Shown: positions 41,948 to 51,229 of the stretch, one piece after another
Position numbering within the stretch: position 1 is the first letter of the stretch
Layout of the letters: every line of letters starts with the position of its first letter
Source: DAHUXD01 sp963736455
Lineage (GTDB): Bacteria; Acidobacteriota; Thermoanaerobaculia; UBA5066; Gp7-AA6
Reading direction: 5' to 3'
Assembly (NCBI GenBank): GCA_963736455.1
Contig: CAVTON010000002.1
Location: forward strand, 1-64,000
Length of the DNA: 64,000 nt
Program-made: the position numbers and the translations under genes
The notes under the pieces: generated by a model
Told to the model about the DNA's origin: nothing
Database searches by the model: none
Seen by the model: only the letters and a program-made list of their open reading frames with translations

Positions 41948-43504
41948 ATGTCGGTTCGCGGGCGAGGGCGTGAGGTGTGGACGCGCGGGAGAGCCCCGGC
42001 GCTTCTGACCGCGCTCTCGCTGACCTGCGCGTGTCTCGTCGGACCGAATTACAAGACCCCGAAGAGCGACGTCGCGCCGCAGTATCTTTCGAGCCCGGTC
42101 GCCGCCCCGAAGCCGCTCAACGCCGCCGACGCGTACTGGTGGAAGAGCCTCGACGATCCCGTCCTGGACGGCCTGGTCGAAGCGGCGTACCAGAACAACC
42201 TCACGATCCAGATCGCCGGCGTTCGCGTCCTCGAGGCCCGGGCGCAGCTGAGCAAATCGATCGGCAACCTCTTCCCGCAGACCCAGGGAGCCTCGGGGTC
42301 GCTCAACTGGAGCCAGACGAACCGGCCGACGACCCTGAACGTCGCCACCGACAGCCTCGGATTCGGCCTCTCCTGGGAGCTCGACGTCTGGGGGAAGATC
42401 CGGCGCGGCATCGAATCGGACCGCGCGGCCTACCTCGGCACGGTCGCTTCGTACGACGATGCGCTCGTCACGGTCATCGCCGACGTGGCGTCGAACTACG
42501 TCAACATCCGGACGGCGGAAGAACAGATCCGCGTCGCGCAGAAGAACCTCGAGACGCAGAAGGAGAGTCTTCGCGTCGCGAGCGTCCAGTTCCAGTACGG
42601 CGAGGTCAGCGAGCTCGACGTGAAGCAGGCCCAGACGCTCGTCGGCCAGACGCAGGCGCAGATTCCGCCGTTTCAGAACACGGTGAGGCAGTCCAAGGAC
42701 GCGCTCGCCGTGCTGCTCGGGCAGACTCCCGAGGCGATCGATCGGACGCTATCCGGTCCGGGCCGGATCCCCGTGACTCCCGCGCAGGCGGACGTGGGCA
42801 TTCCCGTCGATCTCCTGCGGCGGCGGCCCGACGTGCGGTCCGCCGGATACGCGGCGGCGTCGCAGTCGGCGCTGATCGGCGTTGCCGTGGCCTCGATCTA
42901 CCCGTCGTTCTCGCTCATGGGCGCCTTCGGTTTCTCGGCCACGAATCTCGGCCCGGGATCGCTGTCGGACGTCTTCCTGTGGCAGAGCCGCGTCGCGTCG
43001 GCGGGCGCGTCCTTCTTCTTCCCGATCTTCAACTACGGCCGGCTCGTCAACCAGGTGCGCGTCCAGGACGCACAGTTCCAGGAGGCGGTGCTCAACTACC
43101 AGAACGTCGTCCTCAATGCGCAGAAGGAAGTCGAGGACGGCCTCTCCGCCTTCGAGACGGCCCGGGAGGCGCAGGTAAGCCTCGAGAGCGCGGCCGAGGC
43201 GGCGGAGCGCTCCACGCAGCTCTCGATCCTCCAATACAAGGCGGGAGAGGTGAACTACACGACGGTCCTGACCGCGGAGCAGTCGGAGCTGACGGTCGAG
43301 AGCTCTCTGGCGTCCACCCGGGGCAGCGTCGTGCTCGGTCTCATTTCCGTTTACCGCGCGCTCGGCGGGGGATGGGAGCTGCGCGGCGACCAGGACGTCG
43401 TGTCCCCGGAGGTCAAGGCCGAGATGGCGCGCCGCACCGATTGGGGGCACATGCTCGAAACCGCCCAGCACATGCCGAGTCAACCGGCCGTGGAGGAACC
43501 ATGA
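41948..43504 (+). CDS. outer-membrane efflux lipoprotein (TolC/OprM/NodT family)
   Basis: A 518-aa outer-membrane factor of an RND pump. The lipobox LTCAC-LVGPNYKTP is typical of OprM/CusC-type lipoproteins (the VGPNYK motif follows the lipidated Cys). Long helices with internal repeat structure follow: two halves, each with alpha-helical hairpin regions (e.g. AYQNNLTIQIAGVRVLEARA; VRVQDAQFQEAVLNYQNVVL) and the LLRRRPDVRSAGY motif at the repeat boundary. It forms the trimeric exit duct across the outer membrane. GGAGGA precedes the ATG, and it overlaps the adaptor gene by 4 nt (ATGA). Confidence 0.93.
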   Translation: MSVRGRGREVWTRGRAPALLTALSLTCACLVGPNYKTPKSDVAPQYLSSPVAAPKPLNAADAYWWKSLDDPVLDGLVEAAYQNNLTIQIAGVRVLEARAQLSKSIGNLFPQTQGASGSLNWSQTNRPTTLNVATDSLGFGLSWELDVWGKIRRGIESDRAAYLGTVASYDDALVTVIADVASNYVNIRTAEEQIRVAQKNLETQKESLRVASVQFQYGEVSELDVKQAQTLVGQTQAQIPPFQNTVRQSKDALAVLLGQTPEAIDRTLSGPGRIPVTPAQADVGIPVDLLRRRPDVRSAGYAAASQSALIGVAVASIYPSFSLMGAFGFSATNLGPGSLSDVFLWQSRVASAGASFFFPIFNYGRLVNQVRVQDAQFQEAVLNYQNVVLNAQKEVEDGLSAFETAREAQVSLESAAEAAERSTQLSILQYKAGEVNYTTVLTAEQSELTVESSLASTRGSVVLGLISVYRALGGGWELRGDQDVVSPEVKAEMARRTDWGHMLETAQHMPSQPAVEEP

Positions 43505-44631
43505 GGATTCGTCGCAGCGCCGCGGCCGGTGGGCTCCTCCTCGGGAGCGGCCTGATCGCGCTCGCCGGCGGCTGCCACCGCGCCGAGGCCTCGAAGGAGA
43601 TCGCGCCGTCGGTCACCGTGAGCCGCCCGGTCGAGGAGCCGATCATCGAGTACACCGAGCTGACGGGAACCGTGGCCGCGTCGAAGACGGTCAACCTGAT
43701 GGCGCGCGTCGCGGGATTTCTCGAGTCGGTCGACTTCAAGGACGGCGACATCGTCCAGGAGGGCCAGCTCCTCTTCGTCATCGAGCAGCCGCCCTACGTC
43801 GAGCAGGTCAAGCTGAACGAGGCCGCGCTCGTGCGCGCCCAGGCGGAGCTCGACCGGCAGGAAGCCATGATGAAGGAGAACGCGACGGCGCGGACGACCG
43901 TCGAGAACTGGGTCTCGCAGCGCGACCAGGCCAAAGCGCAGCTCGAGCTCTCCAGGATCAACCTCGGCTACACGAAGGTCACGGCGCCGTTCACGGGCCG
44001 CATCGGCGCGCGGCAGGTGGACCCGGGAAACGTCGTCGGCACGAACGGACCGACGCTGCTCGCGACGCTCGAGCAGCTTCAGCCGATCTACGTCAACTTC
44101 AACCTGAACGAGCGCGACGCGCTGCACCTGCGCGACCTGATGCGCGAGTACAAGATCGAGCTCAAGTCGAGCGTCGGCAAGGAGCCGGTCGAGGTCGGCC
44201 TCCAGAGCGAGAAGGGCTACCCGCACGTCGGCGTCCTCGATTTCACCGACAATTCGCTGTCCACCTCCACGGGCACGATCGCGCTGCGCGGCGTCTTCAA
44301 GAACGAGGACCGGACCCTCTTTCCGGGTCTCTTCGCGCGCGTCCGGCTGCCGATGGGCGGACCGCGGCCGATGCTCGTGATTCCCGGAAGCGCGATCGGG
44401 AGCGACCAGCAGGGCGATTACGTCTACGTCGTCGGCCCCGACGACGTCGTCGCGCGGCGCGGGATCGTCCGCGGGCCGATCACCGAGCAGGGCTATGCGA
44501 TCCGCAGCGGGCTCCAGAAGGACGACCGCGTGATCGTCAACGGCATCCTGAACGCCCGCGCCGGAGAGAAGGTCGCGCCGATGGAAGCGACGCCCGTTCC
44601 GGTGCCGACGGCGGCGGCGGTGAAGCCCTGA
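43501..44631 (+). CDS. RND periplasmic adaptor (AcrA/MexA family)
   Basis: A 376-aa membrane-fusion protein. The N-terminal signal ends LIALAGGC-HR, a lipobox, so it is probably lipid-anchored. It has a biotinyl-lipoyl-like half (VAASKTVNLMARVAGFLESVDFKDGDIVQEGQ), a helical hairpin (about 95-150), the second lipoyl half (YTKVTAPFTGRIGARQVDPG), a beta-barrel and a membrane-proximal domain (PMLVIPGSAI...VIVNGILNARAGEKV). It links the pump to the outer-membrane duct. The ATG overlaps the previous stop, so the two are coupled. An inverted-repeat element lies between it and the first pump gene. Confidence 0.93.
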   Translation: MRIRRSAAAGGLLLGSGLIALAGGCHRAEASKEIAPSVTVSRPVEEPIIEYTELTGTVAASKTVNLMARVAGFLESVDFKDGDIVQEGQLLFVIEQPPYVEQVKLNEAALVRAQAELDRQEAMMKENATARTTVENWVSQRDQAKAQLELSRINLGYTKVTAPFTGRIGARQVDPGNVVGTNGPTLLATLEQLQPIYVNFNLNERDALHLRDLMREYKIELKSSVGKEPVEVGLQSEKGYPHVGVLDFTDNSLSTSTGTIALRGVFKNEDRTLFPGLFARVRLPMGGPRPMLVIPGSAIGSDQQGDYVYVVGPDDVVARRGIVRGPITEQGYAIRSGLQKDDRVIVNGILNARAGEKVAPMEATPVPVPTAAAVKP

Positions 44632-44639
44632 TGCGGCTC

Positions 44640-44739
44640 TCAAAGGGATCCCTCGTCGCGACGCTCCTCGGGATGACAAATAGTCTCGGCACCCCACACC
44701 GACTCCTGTCATCCCGAGCGCAGCGAGGGATCCCTTTGA
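44640..44739. repeat. inverted-repeat element, copy 1
   Basis: The left arm (44640-44678) begins AAAGGGATCCCTCG and ends GGGATGACA; the right arm (44707-44739) is its imperfect complement (TGTCATCCCGAG ... GGATCCCTTT), with a 28-nt centre. It lies between the adaptor and first pump gene. A second copy stands in the equivalent place before the next pump gene. It may be a MITE-like mobile repeat or an RNA hairpin tuning read-through or mRNA stability. Confidence 0.8.
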
Positions 44740-44768
44740 TGTCCGGGTACGACTGACCCAGGACTTTC

Positions 44769-47700
44769 GTGCTCGCCAAATTCTTCATCGAGCGTCCGGT
44801 CCTCGCGAACGTCATCGCGTTCGTGACGATCCTGCTCGGCGCGGTGGCGGCGGCGGTCCTTCCCGTTTCCCAGTACCCGCCGATCACGCCGCCGACGGTC
44901 CAGGTGACGACGACCTATCCGGGCGCCTCCGCGAAGACCCTCGTCGAGACCGTGGCGCTGCCGATCGAGCAGCAGGTCAACGGGGTCGAGAAGATGCTCT
45001 ATATGCAGTCGAACTCGACCGGCGACGGCCGCTACACGCTGACCGTCACGTTCCAGGTCGGCACGGATCTCGACTTCGCGCAGGTCCTGGTGCAGAACCG
45101 GGTCTCGGCGGCGATGGCGCAGCTCCCGCAGGCCGTGCAGCAGCAGGGCGTCATCACGAAGAAGAAGGAGACGTCGCCGCTGCAGATCATCACGCTGTCG
45201 TCGAAGGACAACCGCTACGACGCGCTCTTTCTCTCCAATTTCGCGACGCTGCGGCTCTCCGACAAGCTCGCGCGGCTGCCCGGGGTCGGCGACGTCGTCG
45301 TCTTCGGCGTCGGCGAGTACAGCATGCGGGTCTGGCTCGACCCGCAACAGATGTTCCAGCGCGGCCTGATGCCGACCGACGTCGTCAGTGCGCTGCAGGC
45401 CGAGAACGCCTACGTCGCGGCAGGGCAGGTCGGCATGCCGCCGACACCTTCGGGTCAGCAGTTCCAGCTCACCGCGAACGTCCCGGCGGCGCTCTCGGAT
45501 CCGTCGCAGTTCGACCAGATCATCCTGAAGACCGCCTCCAACGGCCAGATCACCCGGATCCGGGACGTGGGGCGCGTGGAGCTCGGCGCCCGCAGCTACA
45601 GCCAGGTCTTCCGGATGGATGGCCGGCCGGCGGGCGGCATCGCGATCTATCAGCTCCCCGGCGCCAACGCGCTCGACACCGCCCAAGGCGCCCGGAAGCT
45701 TCTCGCGAGCCTCGCTCCGGGCTTTCCGGAGGGCTTGGAGTACGCGATTCCGTTCGACACGACGGCGTTTGTGAGGGAGTCGGTCAACGAGGTGTACCAC
45801 ACGCTGTTCGAGGCGGGGGTTCTGGTGCTCGTGGTGATCGTGGTGTTTCTGCAGGACTGGCGGGCGACTCTGGTGCCGGCGACGACGGTGCCCGTGACGA
45901 TCATCGGGGCGTTTGCGGCGATGGCGGTTTTGGGTTTTTCGATCAACCTTTTGACGTTGTTTGCGGTGGTTTTGGCGATTGGGATCGTGGTGGACGACGC
46001 GATCGTGGTGGTGGAGGGGGTGGCGCAGCACGTGGAGCGTGGGCAGACGCCGAAGCAGGGATCGATCGACGCGATGAAGGAGCTGATGGGACCGATCATC
46101 GGGATCACTTTGGTGTTGATGTCGGTGTTTTTGCCGCCGGCGTTCATGCCGGGGATCACGGGGCAGATGTATCGGCAGTTTGCGCTGGTGATTGCGGCGA
46201 CGGCGTTGATCAGCGCGATCAACGCGTTGACGTTGAAGCCGACGCAGTGCGCGTTGTGGCTGAGGCAGAGGGATCCGGGGAGGAAGAAGAACTGGTTCTT
46301 TCGTGGGTTCAACGCGGTGTACGAGCCGATGGAGCGGCGGTACGTGCGGGTGATCCGGTACATGGTGGACCGCAGCGGCCGCATGGCCGCCATCGCCCTG
46401 CTCCTCATCGCGGTCGCCGTGTGGGGGCTGTCGCGCGTCCCCACGGGATTCCTGCCGGCGGAGGATCAGGGCTACCTGATGATCGCGGTGCAGATGCCGG
46501 ACGGCGCCTCCCTCGAGCGCACGCAGGCCGTCATGGATCGCATCTCGTCGATCGGCCTCGGGGTTCCGGGCGCGGCGCACGCGATCGCCATCGGCACGGG
46601 CGGGCCCTCGCCGCTCGACGGCGACGTCTCGCTCGCCAACGCCGGAATCGTCTACCTGATGCTGAAGAACTGGAGCGAGCGCGGCCACGGCGAAGACCTG
46701 AAGACGATCGACGAGAGGCTCGTCCGCGAGCTCGCGGCGGTGCAGGAAGCGCGGACCCGTGTCCTCGTCCCGCCGCCCATCCAGGGTCTCGGAGCCTCGA
46801 ACGGCTTCCAGATGCAGGTCGAAACGACCGACGGCAGCTACGACTTCGAACGGCTCCAGCGCGTGACCGACCGGATCGTGAAGGCCGCGAACGCCTCGCC
46901 CGAGGTCCAGGGCGCGTTCACGTCGTTTCGCGCCTCAGTTCCTCAGGTGACCGTGAACGTCGACAAGACGCACGCCGCGACCCTGAACGTGGCCGTGGGC
47001 GACGTCTACAACACGGTCCAGATCTATCTCGGATCGAGCTTCGTCAATCTCTTCACCCGCTACGGCCACAACTACATGGTGTATCTCCAGGCCGATCCCC
47101 TGCGGCGGCTCAACGTGCAGGACGTCAAGGACCTCTACGTGCGCAGTCAGAGCGGCAGCATGGTTCCCGTCGGCGCCGTGGCCGACATCCAGGCGGCGCT
47201 CGGGACATCGGTCGTGTCGCTCTACAACCTGTTTCCCGCCGCGACGATCAACGGCATGCCGGCGAAGGGCTGGAGCTCGGGTCAGGCCCTGGCGGCCATG
47301 GAGAAGATCGCGAAGGAGAATCTGCCGCGGGGCATGGCGTTCGAGTGGACCGCGATGTCCTACCAGGAGCGGCTCGTCGGGAGCTCCGCGTACTTCATCT
47401 TCGCGCTGTCGATCCTGCTCGTGTACTTCGTCCTGTGCGGCCAGTACGAGAGCTGGATCACGCCGGCCGCGGTCATCCTCGCCGTGCCGATGGCGCTGCT
47501 CGGCACGGTCGCGGCGCTGAAGACGGCGGGCTTCTCCAACAACATCTACGTCCAGATCGGGCTCGTGCTGCTGATCGCGCTATCCGCCAAGAACGCGATC
47601 CTCATCGTCGAGATGGCGCGAGAGGGCCGCGCCGCCGGCCGGAGCATTCCCGACGCCACCGTCGAGGCTTCGCGCGTGCGTTTCCGCCCGATCCTGATGA

Positions 47701-47942
47701 CGTCGTTTACCTTCATCCTCGGCGTCCTCCCCCTCGTCGTCGCGAGCGGCGCCGGCGCGGCGGCCCGGCGGTCCCTCGGCATCGCCGTCGCCGCGGGCAT
47801 GCTCGCCTCGACATGTCTCGCGGTCCTCTTCGTGCCGGCGCTCTTCGTCGTCCTGCAGCGATGGATCGAGAGGAAGAAGCCGGCCGAGGCCCCGGCGGTA
47901 GCGCCGCCGGCGGTCACGGTGAACCCGGCGGCAAAGTCCTGA
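44769..47942 (+). CDS. RND multidrug efflux pump (HAE1/AcrB family), first copy
   Basis: A 1057-aa inner-membrane proton antiporter. It starts FFIERPVLANVIAFV like AcrB; GTG start. It has twelve helices in two repeats with two large periplasmic loops. The proton-relay pair Asp409-Asp410 sits in GIVVDDAIVVVEG, and the second repeat ends with the GLVLLIALSAKNAILIVE region. Class HAE1 (hydrophobic drugs) is the best match. 45722-46399 (helices 2-6 and the following amphipathic part) is about 98-99% identical to the second pump gene and uses other codons (TTG, TTT) than the rest of the gene, a mosaic. Confidence 0.95.
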   Translation: MLAKFFIERPVLANVIAFVTILLGAVAAAVLPVSQYPPITPPTVQVTTTYPGASAKTLVETVALPIEQQVNGVEKMLYMQSNSTGDGRYTLTVTFQVGTDLDFAQVLVQNRVSAAMAQLPQAVQQQGVITKKKETSPLQIITLSSKDNRYDALFLSNFATLRLSDKLARLPGVGDVVVFGVGEYSMRVWLDPQQMFQRGLMPTDVVSALQAENAYVAAGQVGMPPTPSGQQFQLTANVPAALSDPSQFDQIILKTASNGQITRIRDVGRVELGARSYSQVFRMDGRPAGGIAIYQLPGANALDTAQGARKLLASLAPGFPEGLEYAIPFDTTAFVRESVNEVYHTLFEAGVLVLVVIVVFLQDWRATLVPATTVPVTIIGAFAAMAVLGFSINLLTLFAVVLAIGIVVDDAIVVVEGVAQHVERGQTPKQGSIDAMKELMGPIIGITLVLMSVFLPPAFMPGITGQMYRQFALVIAATALISAINALTLKPTQCALWLRQRDPGRKKNWFFRGFNAVYEPMERRYVRVIRYMVDRSGRMAAIALLLIAVAVWGLSRVPTGFLPAEDQGYLMIAVQMPDGASLERTQAVMDRISSIGLGVPGAAHAIAIGTGGPSPLDGDVSLANAGIVYLMLKNWSERGHGEDLKTIDERLVRELAAVQEARTRVLVPPPIQGLGASNGFQMQVETTDGSYDFERLQRVTDRIVKAANASPEVQGAFTSFRASVPQVTVNVDKTHAATLNVAVGDVYNTVQIYLGSSFVNLFTRYGHNYMVYLQADPLRRLNVQDVKDLYVRSQSGSMVPVGAVADIQAALGTSVVSLYNLFPAATINGMPAKGWSSGQALAAMEKIAKENLPRGMAFEWTAMSYQERLVGSSAYFIFALSILLVYFVLCGQYESWITPAAVILAVPMALLGTVAALKTAGFSNNIYVQIGLVLLIALSAKNAILIVEMAREGRAAGRSIPDATVEASRVRFRPILMTSFTFILGVLPLVVASGAGAAARRSLGIAVAAGMLASTCLAVLFVPALFVVLQRWIERKKPAEAPAVAPPAVTVNPAAKS
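45722..46399 (+). repeat. near-identical block shared by both RND pump genes, copy 1
   Basis: This 678-bp stretch matches 49033-49710 with about nine mismatches, nearly all silent. Outside it the two genes are only moderately similar. Leu is often TTG and Phe often TTT within the block, unlike the flanks. Confidence 0.9.
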
Positions 47943-47952
47943 TGCGGCTCCG

Positions 47953-48048
47953 AAAGGGATCCCTCGCTGCGCTCGGGATGACAGGAGCGGCGGAACGGGC
48001 GCGAACCCGTTTGTCATCCCGAGGAGCGCAGCGACGAGGGATCCCTTT
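47953..48048. repeat. inverted-repeat element, copy 2
   Basis: The left arm 47953-47983 (AAAGGGATCCCTCG ... GGGATGACA) and right arm 48012-48048 (TGTCATCCCGAG ... GGATCCCTTT) are complementary apart from a short insert. The position and flanks (TGATGCGGCTC before, GTCCGGGT.CGACTGA after) match copy 1, so the whole junction was duplicated with the pump gene. Confidence 0.8.
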
Positions 48049-48079
48049 GGCGTCCGGGTGCGACTGATCTAGCGCCCTC

Positions 48080-51000
48080 ATGCTCGCCCGGTTCTTCATC
48101 GAGCGTCCGGTCCTCGCGAACGTCATTGCGTTCGTGACGATGCTCATGGGCGGCGTCGCGGTCGGCGTCCTTCCGGTCGCGCAGTACCCGCCGATCACAC
48201 CTCCGACGATCCAGGTCACGGCGAGCTACCCCGGCGCCAACTCGCGCACGGTCGTCGATACGGTGGCGCTGCCGATCGAGCAGCAGGTCAACGGCGTCGA
48301 GGGGATGCTCTACATGCAGTCCACGGCGACGTCCGACGGCCGCTACACGCTGATCGTGACGTTCAGGGTCGGGACCGACCTCGATCTGGCGCAGGTGCTC
48401 GTGCAGAACCGCGTCGCGGCCGCGCTGGCGCAGCTTCCGCAGGTCGTGCAGCAGCAGGGCGTCGTGACGAAGAAGAAGTCGACGGCCATCCTCCAGATCG
48501 TCACGTTGACGGCGCCCGCCGGCCAGTACGACGCCCTCTTTCTCTCGAACTTCGCGACCCTGCAGCTCCACGACAAGCTCGCGCGGGTGCCGGGCGTCGC
48601 GGACGTGACCGTCTTCGGCATCGGCCAGTACAGCATGCGGCTGTGGCTCGACCCCGGAAAGATGCAGGCGCTGTCGCTGATGCCGAGCGACGTCATCAAC
48701 GCCGTCCGGGCCGAGAACGCCTACGTCCCGGCGGGCCAGGTCGGCATGCCGCCGACCAGAACGGGAGAGCCGTTCCAGCTGACGATCGACGTGCCCGCCA
48801 ACCTCACCCGCGCCGAGCAGTTCGAACAGGTCATCGTCAAGACGGGCCCGGCCGGCCAGATCACCCGGGTCCGGGACGTGGGGCGCGTGGAGCTCGGCGC
48901 GCAGACCTACAGCCAGTTCTTCAAGATGGACGGCCACGTCGCCGGCGGCATCGCGATCTTCCAGCTTCCCGGCGCCAATGCCCTCGACACCGCCGGCCGC
49001 GTGCGCGCGGCGATGAAGGACCTCTCGCGCGACTTTCCGGAGGGCTTGGAGTACGCGATTCCGTTCGACACGACGACGTTCGTGAGGGAGTCGGTCAACG
49101 AGGTGTACCACACGCTGTTCGAGGCCGGGGTTCTGGTGCTCGTGGTGATCGTGGTGTTTCTGCAGGACTGGCGGGCGACTCTGGTGCCGGCGACGACGGT
49201 GCCGGTGACGATCATCGGGGCGTTTGCGGCGATGGCGGTTTTGGGTTTTTCGATCAACCTTTTGACGTTGTTTGCGGTGGTTTTGGCGATTGGGATCGTG
49301 GTGGACGACGCGATCGTGGTGGTGGAGGGGGTGGCGCAGCACGTGGAGCGCGGGCAGACGCCGAAGCAGGGATCGATCGACGCGATGAAGGAGCTGATGG
49401 GACCGATCATCGGGATCACTTTGGTGTTGATGTCGGTGTTTTTGCCGCCGGCGTTCATGCCGGGGATCACGGGGCAGATGTACCGGCAGTTTGCGCTGGT
49501 GATTGCGGCGACGGCGTTGATCAGCGCGATCAATGCGTTGACGTTGAAGCCGACGCAGTGCGCGTTGTGGCTGAGGCAGAGGGATCCGGGGAGGAAGAAG
49601 AACTGGTTCTTCCGTGGGTTCAACGCGGTGTACGAGCCGATGGAGCGGCGGTACGTGCGGGTGATCCGGTACATGGTGGAGCGCAGCGGCCGCATGGCCG
49701 CCATCGCCCTCGCCATCATCGGCTTCGCGATCTGGGGTCTGACGCGCGTCCCGACCGGGTTCATTCCGACCGAAGACCAGGGTTACGCGATGGTGACGGT
49801 CCAGCTTCCCGACGGCGCGTCGCTGCAGCGCACCGAGTCGGTCATGGACCGGCTCGCCGGGATCTGCAGGCAGAACCCGGCCATCGACCGCACGATCATG
49901 ATCGGGGGCGTCTCGCCGCTCGACAACAACGCATCCCTCGCCAACGCCGGAATCATCTACCTGATGTTCAAGGACTGGAGCGTCCGCAGGAAGGGTGAGG
50001 ACCTCCGGTCGATCTACGACGAGATCTCGGGCCGCCTCGCTCGCTTCCCGGACGCGAAGACCATGATGCTCGTGCCGCCTCCCATCCAGGGGCTCGGCCT
50101 CTCGGGCGGCTTTCAGATGGAGGTCGAGCTGACCGACGGCAGCTTCGACTTCGCGCGTCTCCAGAAGACCGCTGACGACATCGTGGCCGAGGCCCTCCGC
50201 GACCCGTCGATCCGCCTCGCGCTGACGCCCCTGCGCGCTTCGGTGCCGCAGGTGACGATCCGGGTGGACAAGACGCTTTCCGGAAACTTCGGGTTGAACG
50301 TCGGCGACGTCTACGGCACGGTGCAGACGTACCTCGGCTCGAGCTTCGTGAACCAGTTCACCCTCTTCGGCCACCAGTACATGGTCTATGCGCAGGCCGA
50401 TGCGCCCTTCCGGCGCCAGACCGAGAGCGTGGACGGCTACTTCATCCGCACGAGCGCCGGGTCGATGGTGCCGCTCGGCACGGTGGCTCGCATCGAGCGC
50501 GCGCTCGGGCCGTCGGTGATCACGCTGTACGACCTGTATCCGGCCGCCACGATCAACGGCGCGGCGAACGAGGGCTTCAGCTCGGGCCAGGCGATCCGCG
50601 CGATGGAGGCGATCGCCTCGCGCCGGCTCCCGCCCGGGATGAGCTACGAGTGGACGGCGATGTCGTACCAGGAGAAGCTCGTCGGCAACTCGACGTACTT
50701 CATCTTCGCCCTGGCGATCCTGCTCGTCTTCTTCGTTCTCGCGGGCCAGTACGAGAGCTGGGTGACGCCGGCCGCCGTCATCCTCGGGGTTCCGCTCGCC
50801 CTCTTCGGGACGGTCAGCGCGCTCCTCGGCCTCGGCGTCGCCAACAACATCTACGTCCAGATCGGGCTCGTTCTCCTGATCGCGCTCTCGGCCAAGAACG
50901 CCATCCTCATCGTCGAGATGGCGATCGAGGGCCGCGAGGCCGGGAAGAGCCTGATCGAGGCCACGGTGCACGCCTCCCAGGTGCGCTTCCGGCCGATCGT

Positions 51001-51223
51001 GATGACCTCCTTCACCTTCATCCTCGGCGTCCTCCCGCTTCTCCTCGCCAACGGCGCCGGAGCGTCCGCACGGAAGTCGCTCGGCCTCGCCGTCGCGAGC
51101 GGCATGCTCGCCTCGACCTGCCTCGCGGTGCTGTTCGTGCCGGCGTTCTTCGTCGTGATCCGGGGCTGGGCGGAGCGGCGCCGCCGTGCCGGGGAGCCCG
51201 CCCTCGAGACGTCGAAGGCTTAG
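48080..51223 (+). CDS. RND multidrug efflux pump (HAE1/AcrB family), second copy
   Basis: A 1047-aa paralogue of the preceding pump, with the same AcrB-like start (FFIERPVLANVIAFV), Asp409-Asp410 proton relay and terminal GLVLLIALSAKNAILIVE region. Its two periplasmic domains differ clearly from the first copy, so substrate range may differ. Both share one adaptor and one outer-membrane factor, as in MdtBC-like double-pump operons where two pump proteins form a mixed trimer; whether that occurs here is unknown. 49033-49710 is nearly identical to the first copy. It converges on the ClC gene with only 6 nt between. Confidence 0.95.
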   Translation: MLARFFIERPVLANVIAFVTMLMGGVAVGVLPVAQYPPITPPTIQVTASYPGANSRTVVDTVALPIEQQVNGVEGMLYMQSTATSDGRYTLIVTFRVGTDLDLAQVLVQNRVAAALAQLPQVVQQQGVVTKKKSTAILQIVTLTAPAGQYDALFLSNFATLQLHDKLARVPGVADVTVFGIGQYSMRLWLDPGKMQALSLMPSDVINAVRAENAYVPAGQVGMPPTRTGEPFQLTIDVPANLTRAEQFEQVIVKTGPAGQITRVRDVGRVELGAQTYSQFFKMDGHVAGGIAIFQLPGANALDTAGRVRAAMKDLSRDFPEGLEYAIPFDTTTFVRESVNEVYHTLFEAGVLVLVVIVVFLQDWRATLVPATTVPVTIIGAFAAMAVLGFSINLLTLFAVVLAIGIVVDDAIVVVEGVAQHVERGQTPKQGSIDAMKELMGPIIGITLVLMSVFLPPAFMPGITGQMYRQFALVIAATALISAINALTLKPTQCALWLRQRDPGRKKNWFFRGFNAVYEPMERRYVRVIRYMVERSGRMAAIALAIIGFAIWGLTRVPTGFIPTEDQGYAMVTVQLPDGASLQRTESVMDRLAGICRQNPAIDRTIMIGGVSPLDNNASLANAGIIYLMFKDWSVRRKGEDLRSIYDEISGRLARFPDAKTMMLVPPPIQGLGLSGGFQMEVELTDGSFDFARLQKTADDIVAEALRDPSIRLALTPLRASVPQVTIRVDKTLSGNFGLNVGDVYGTVQTYLGSSFVNQFTLFGHQYMVYAQADAPFRRQTESVDGYFIRTSAGSMVPLGTVARIERALGPSVITLYDLYPAATINGAANEGFSSGQAIRAMEAIASRRLPPGMSYEWTAMSYQEKLVGNSTYFIFALAILLVFFVLAGQYESWVTPAAVILGVPLALFGTVSALLGLGVANNIYVQIGLVLLIALSAKNAILIVEMAIEGREAGKSLIEATVHASQVRFRPIVMTSFTFILGVLPLLLANGAGASARKSLGLAVASGMLASTCLAVLFVPAFFVVIRGWAERRRRAGEPALETSKA
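49033..49710 (+). repeat. near-identical block shared by both RND pump genes, copy 2
   Basis: Counterpart of 45722-46399. The block ends abruptly at both sides in the reading frame without disrupting it, as expected for gene conversion or shuffling between tandem copies. Confidence 0.9.
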
Positions 51224-51229
51224 CCGGCC

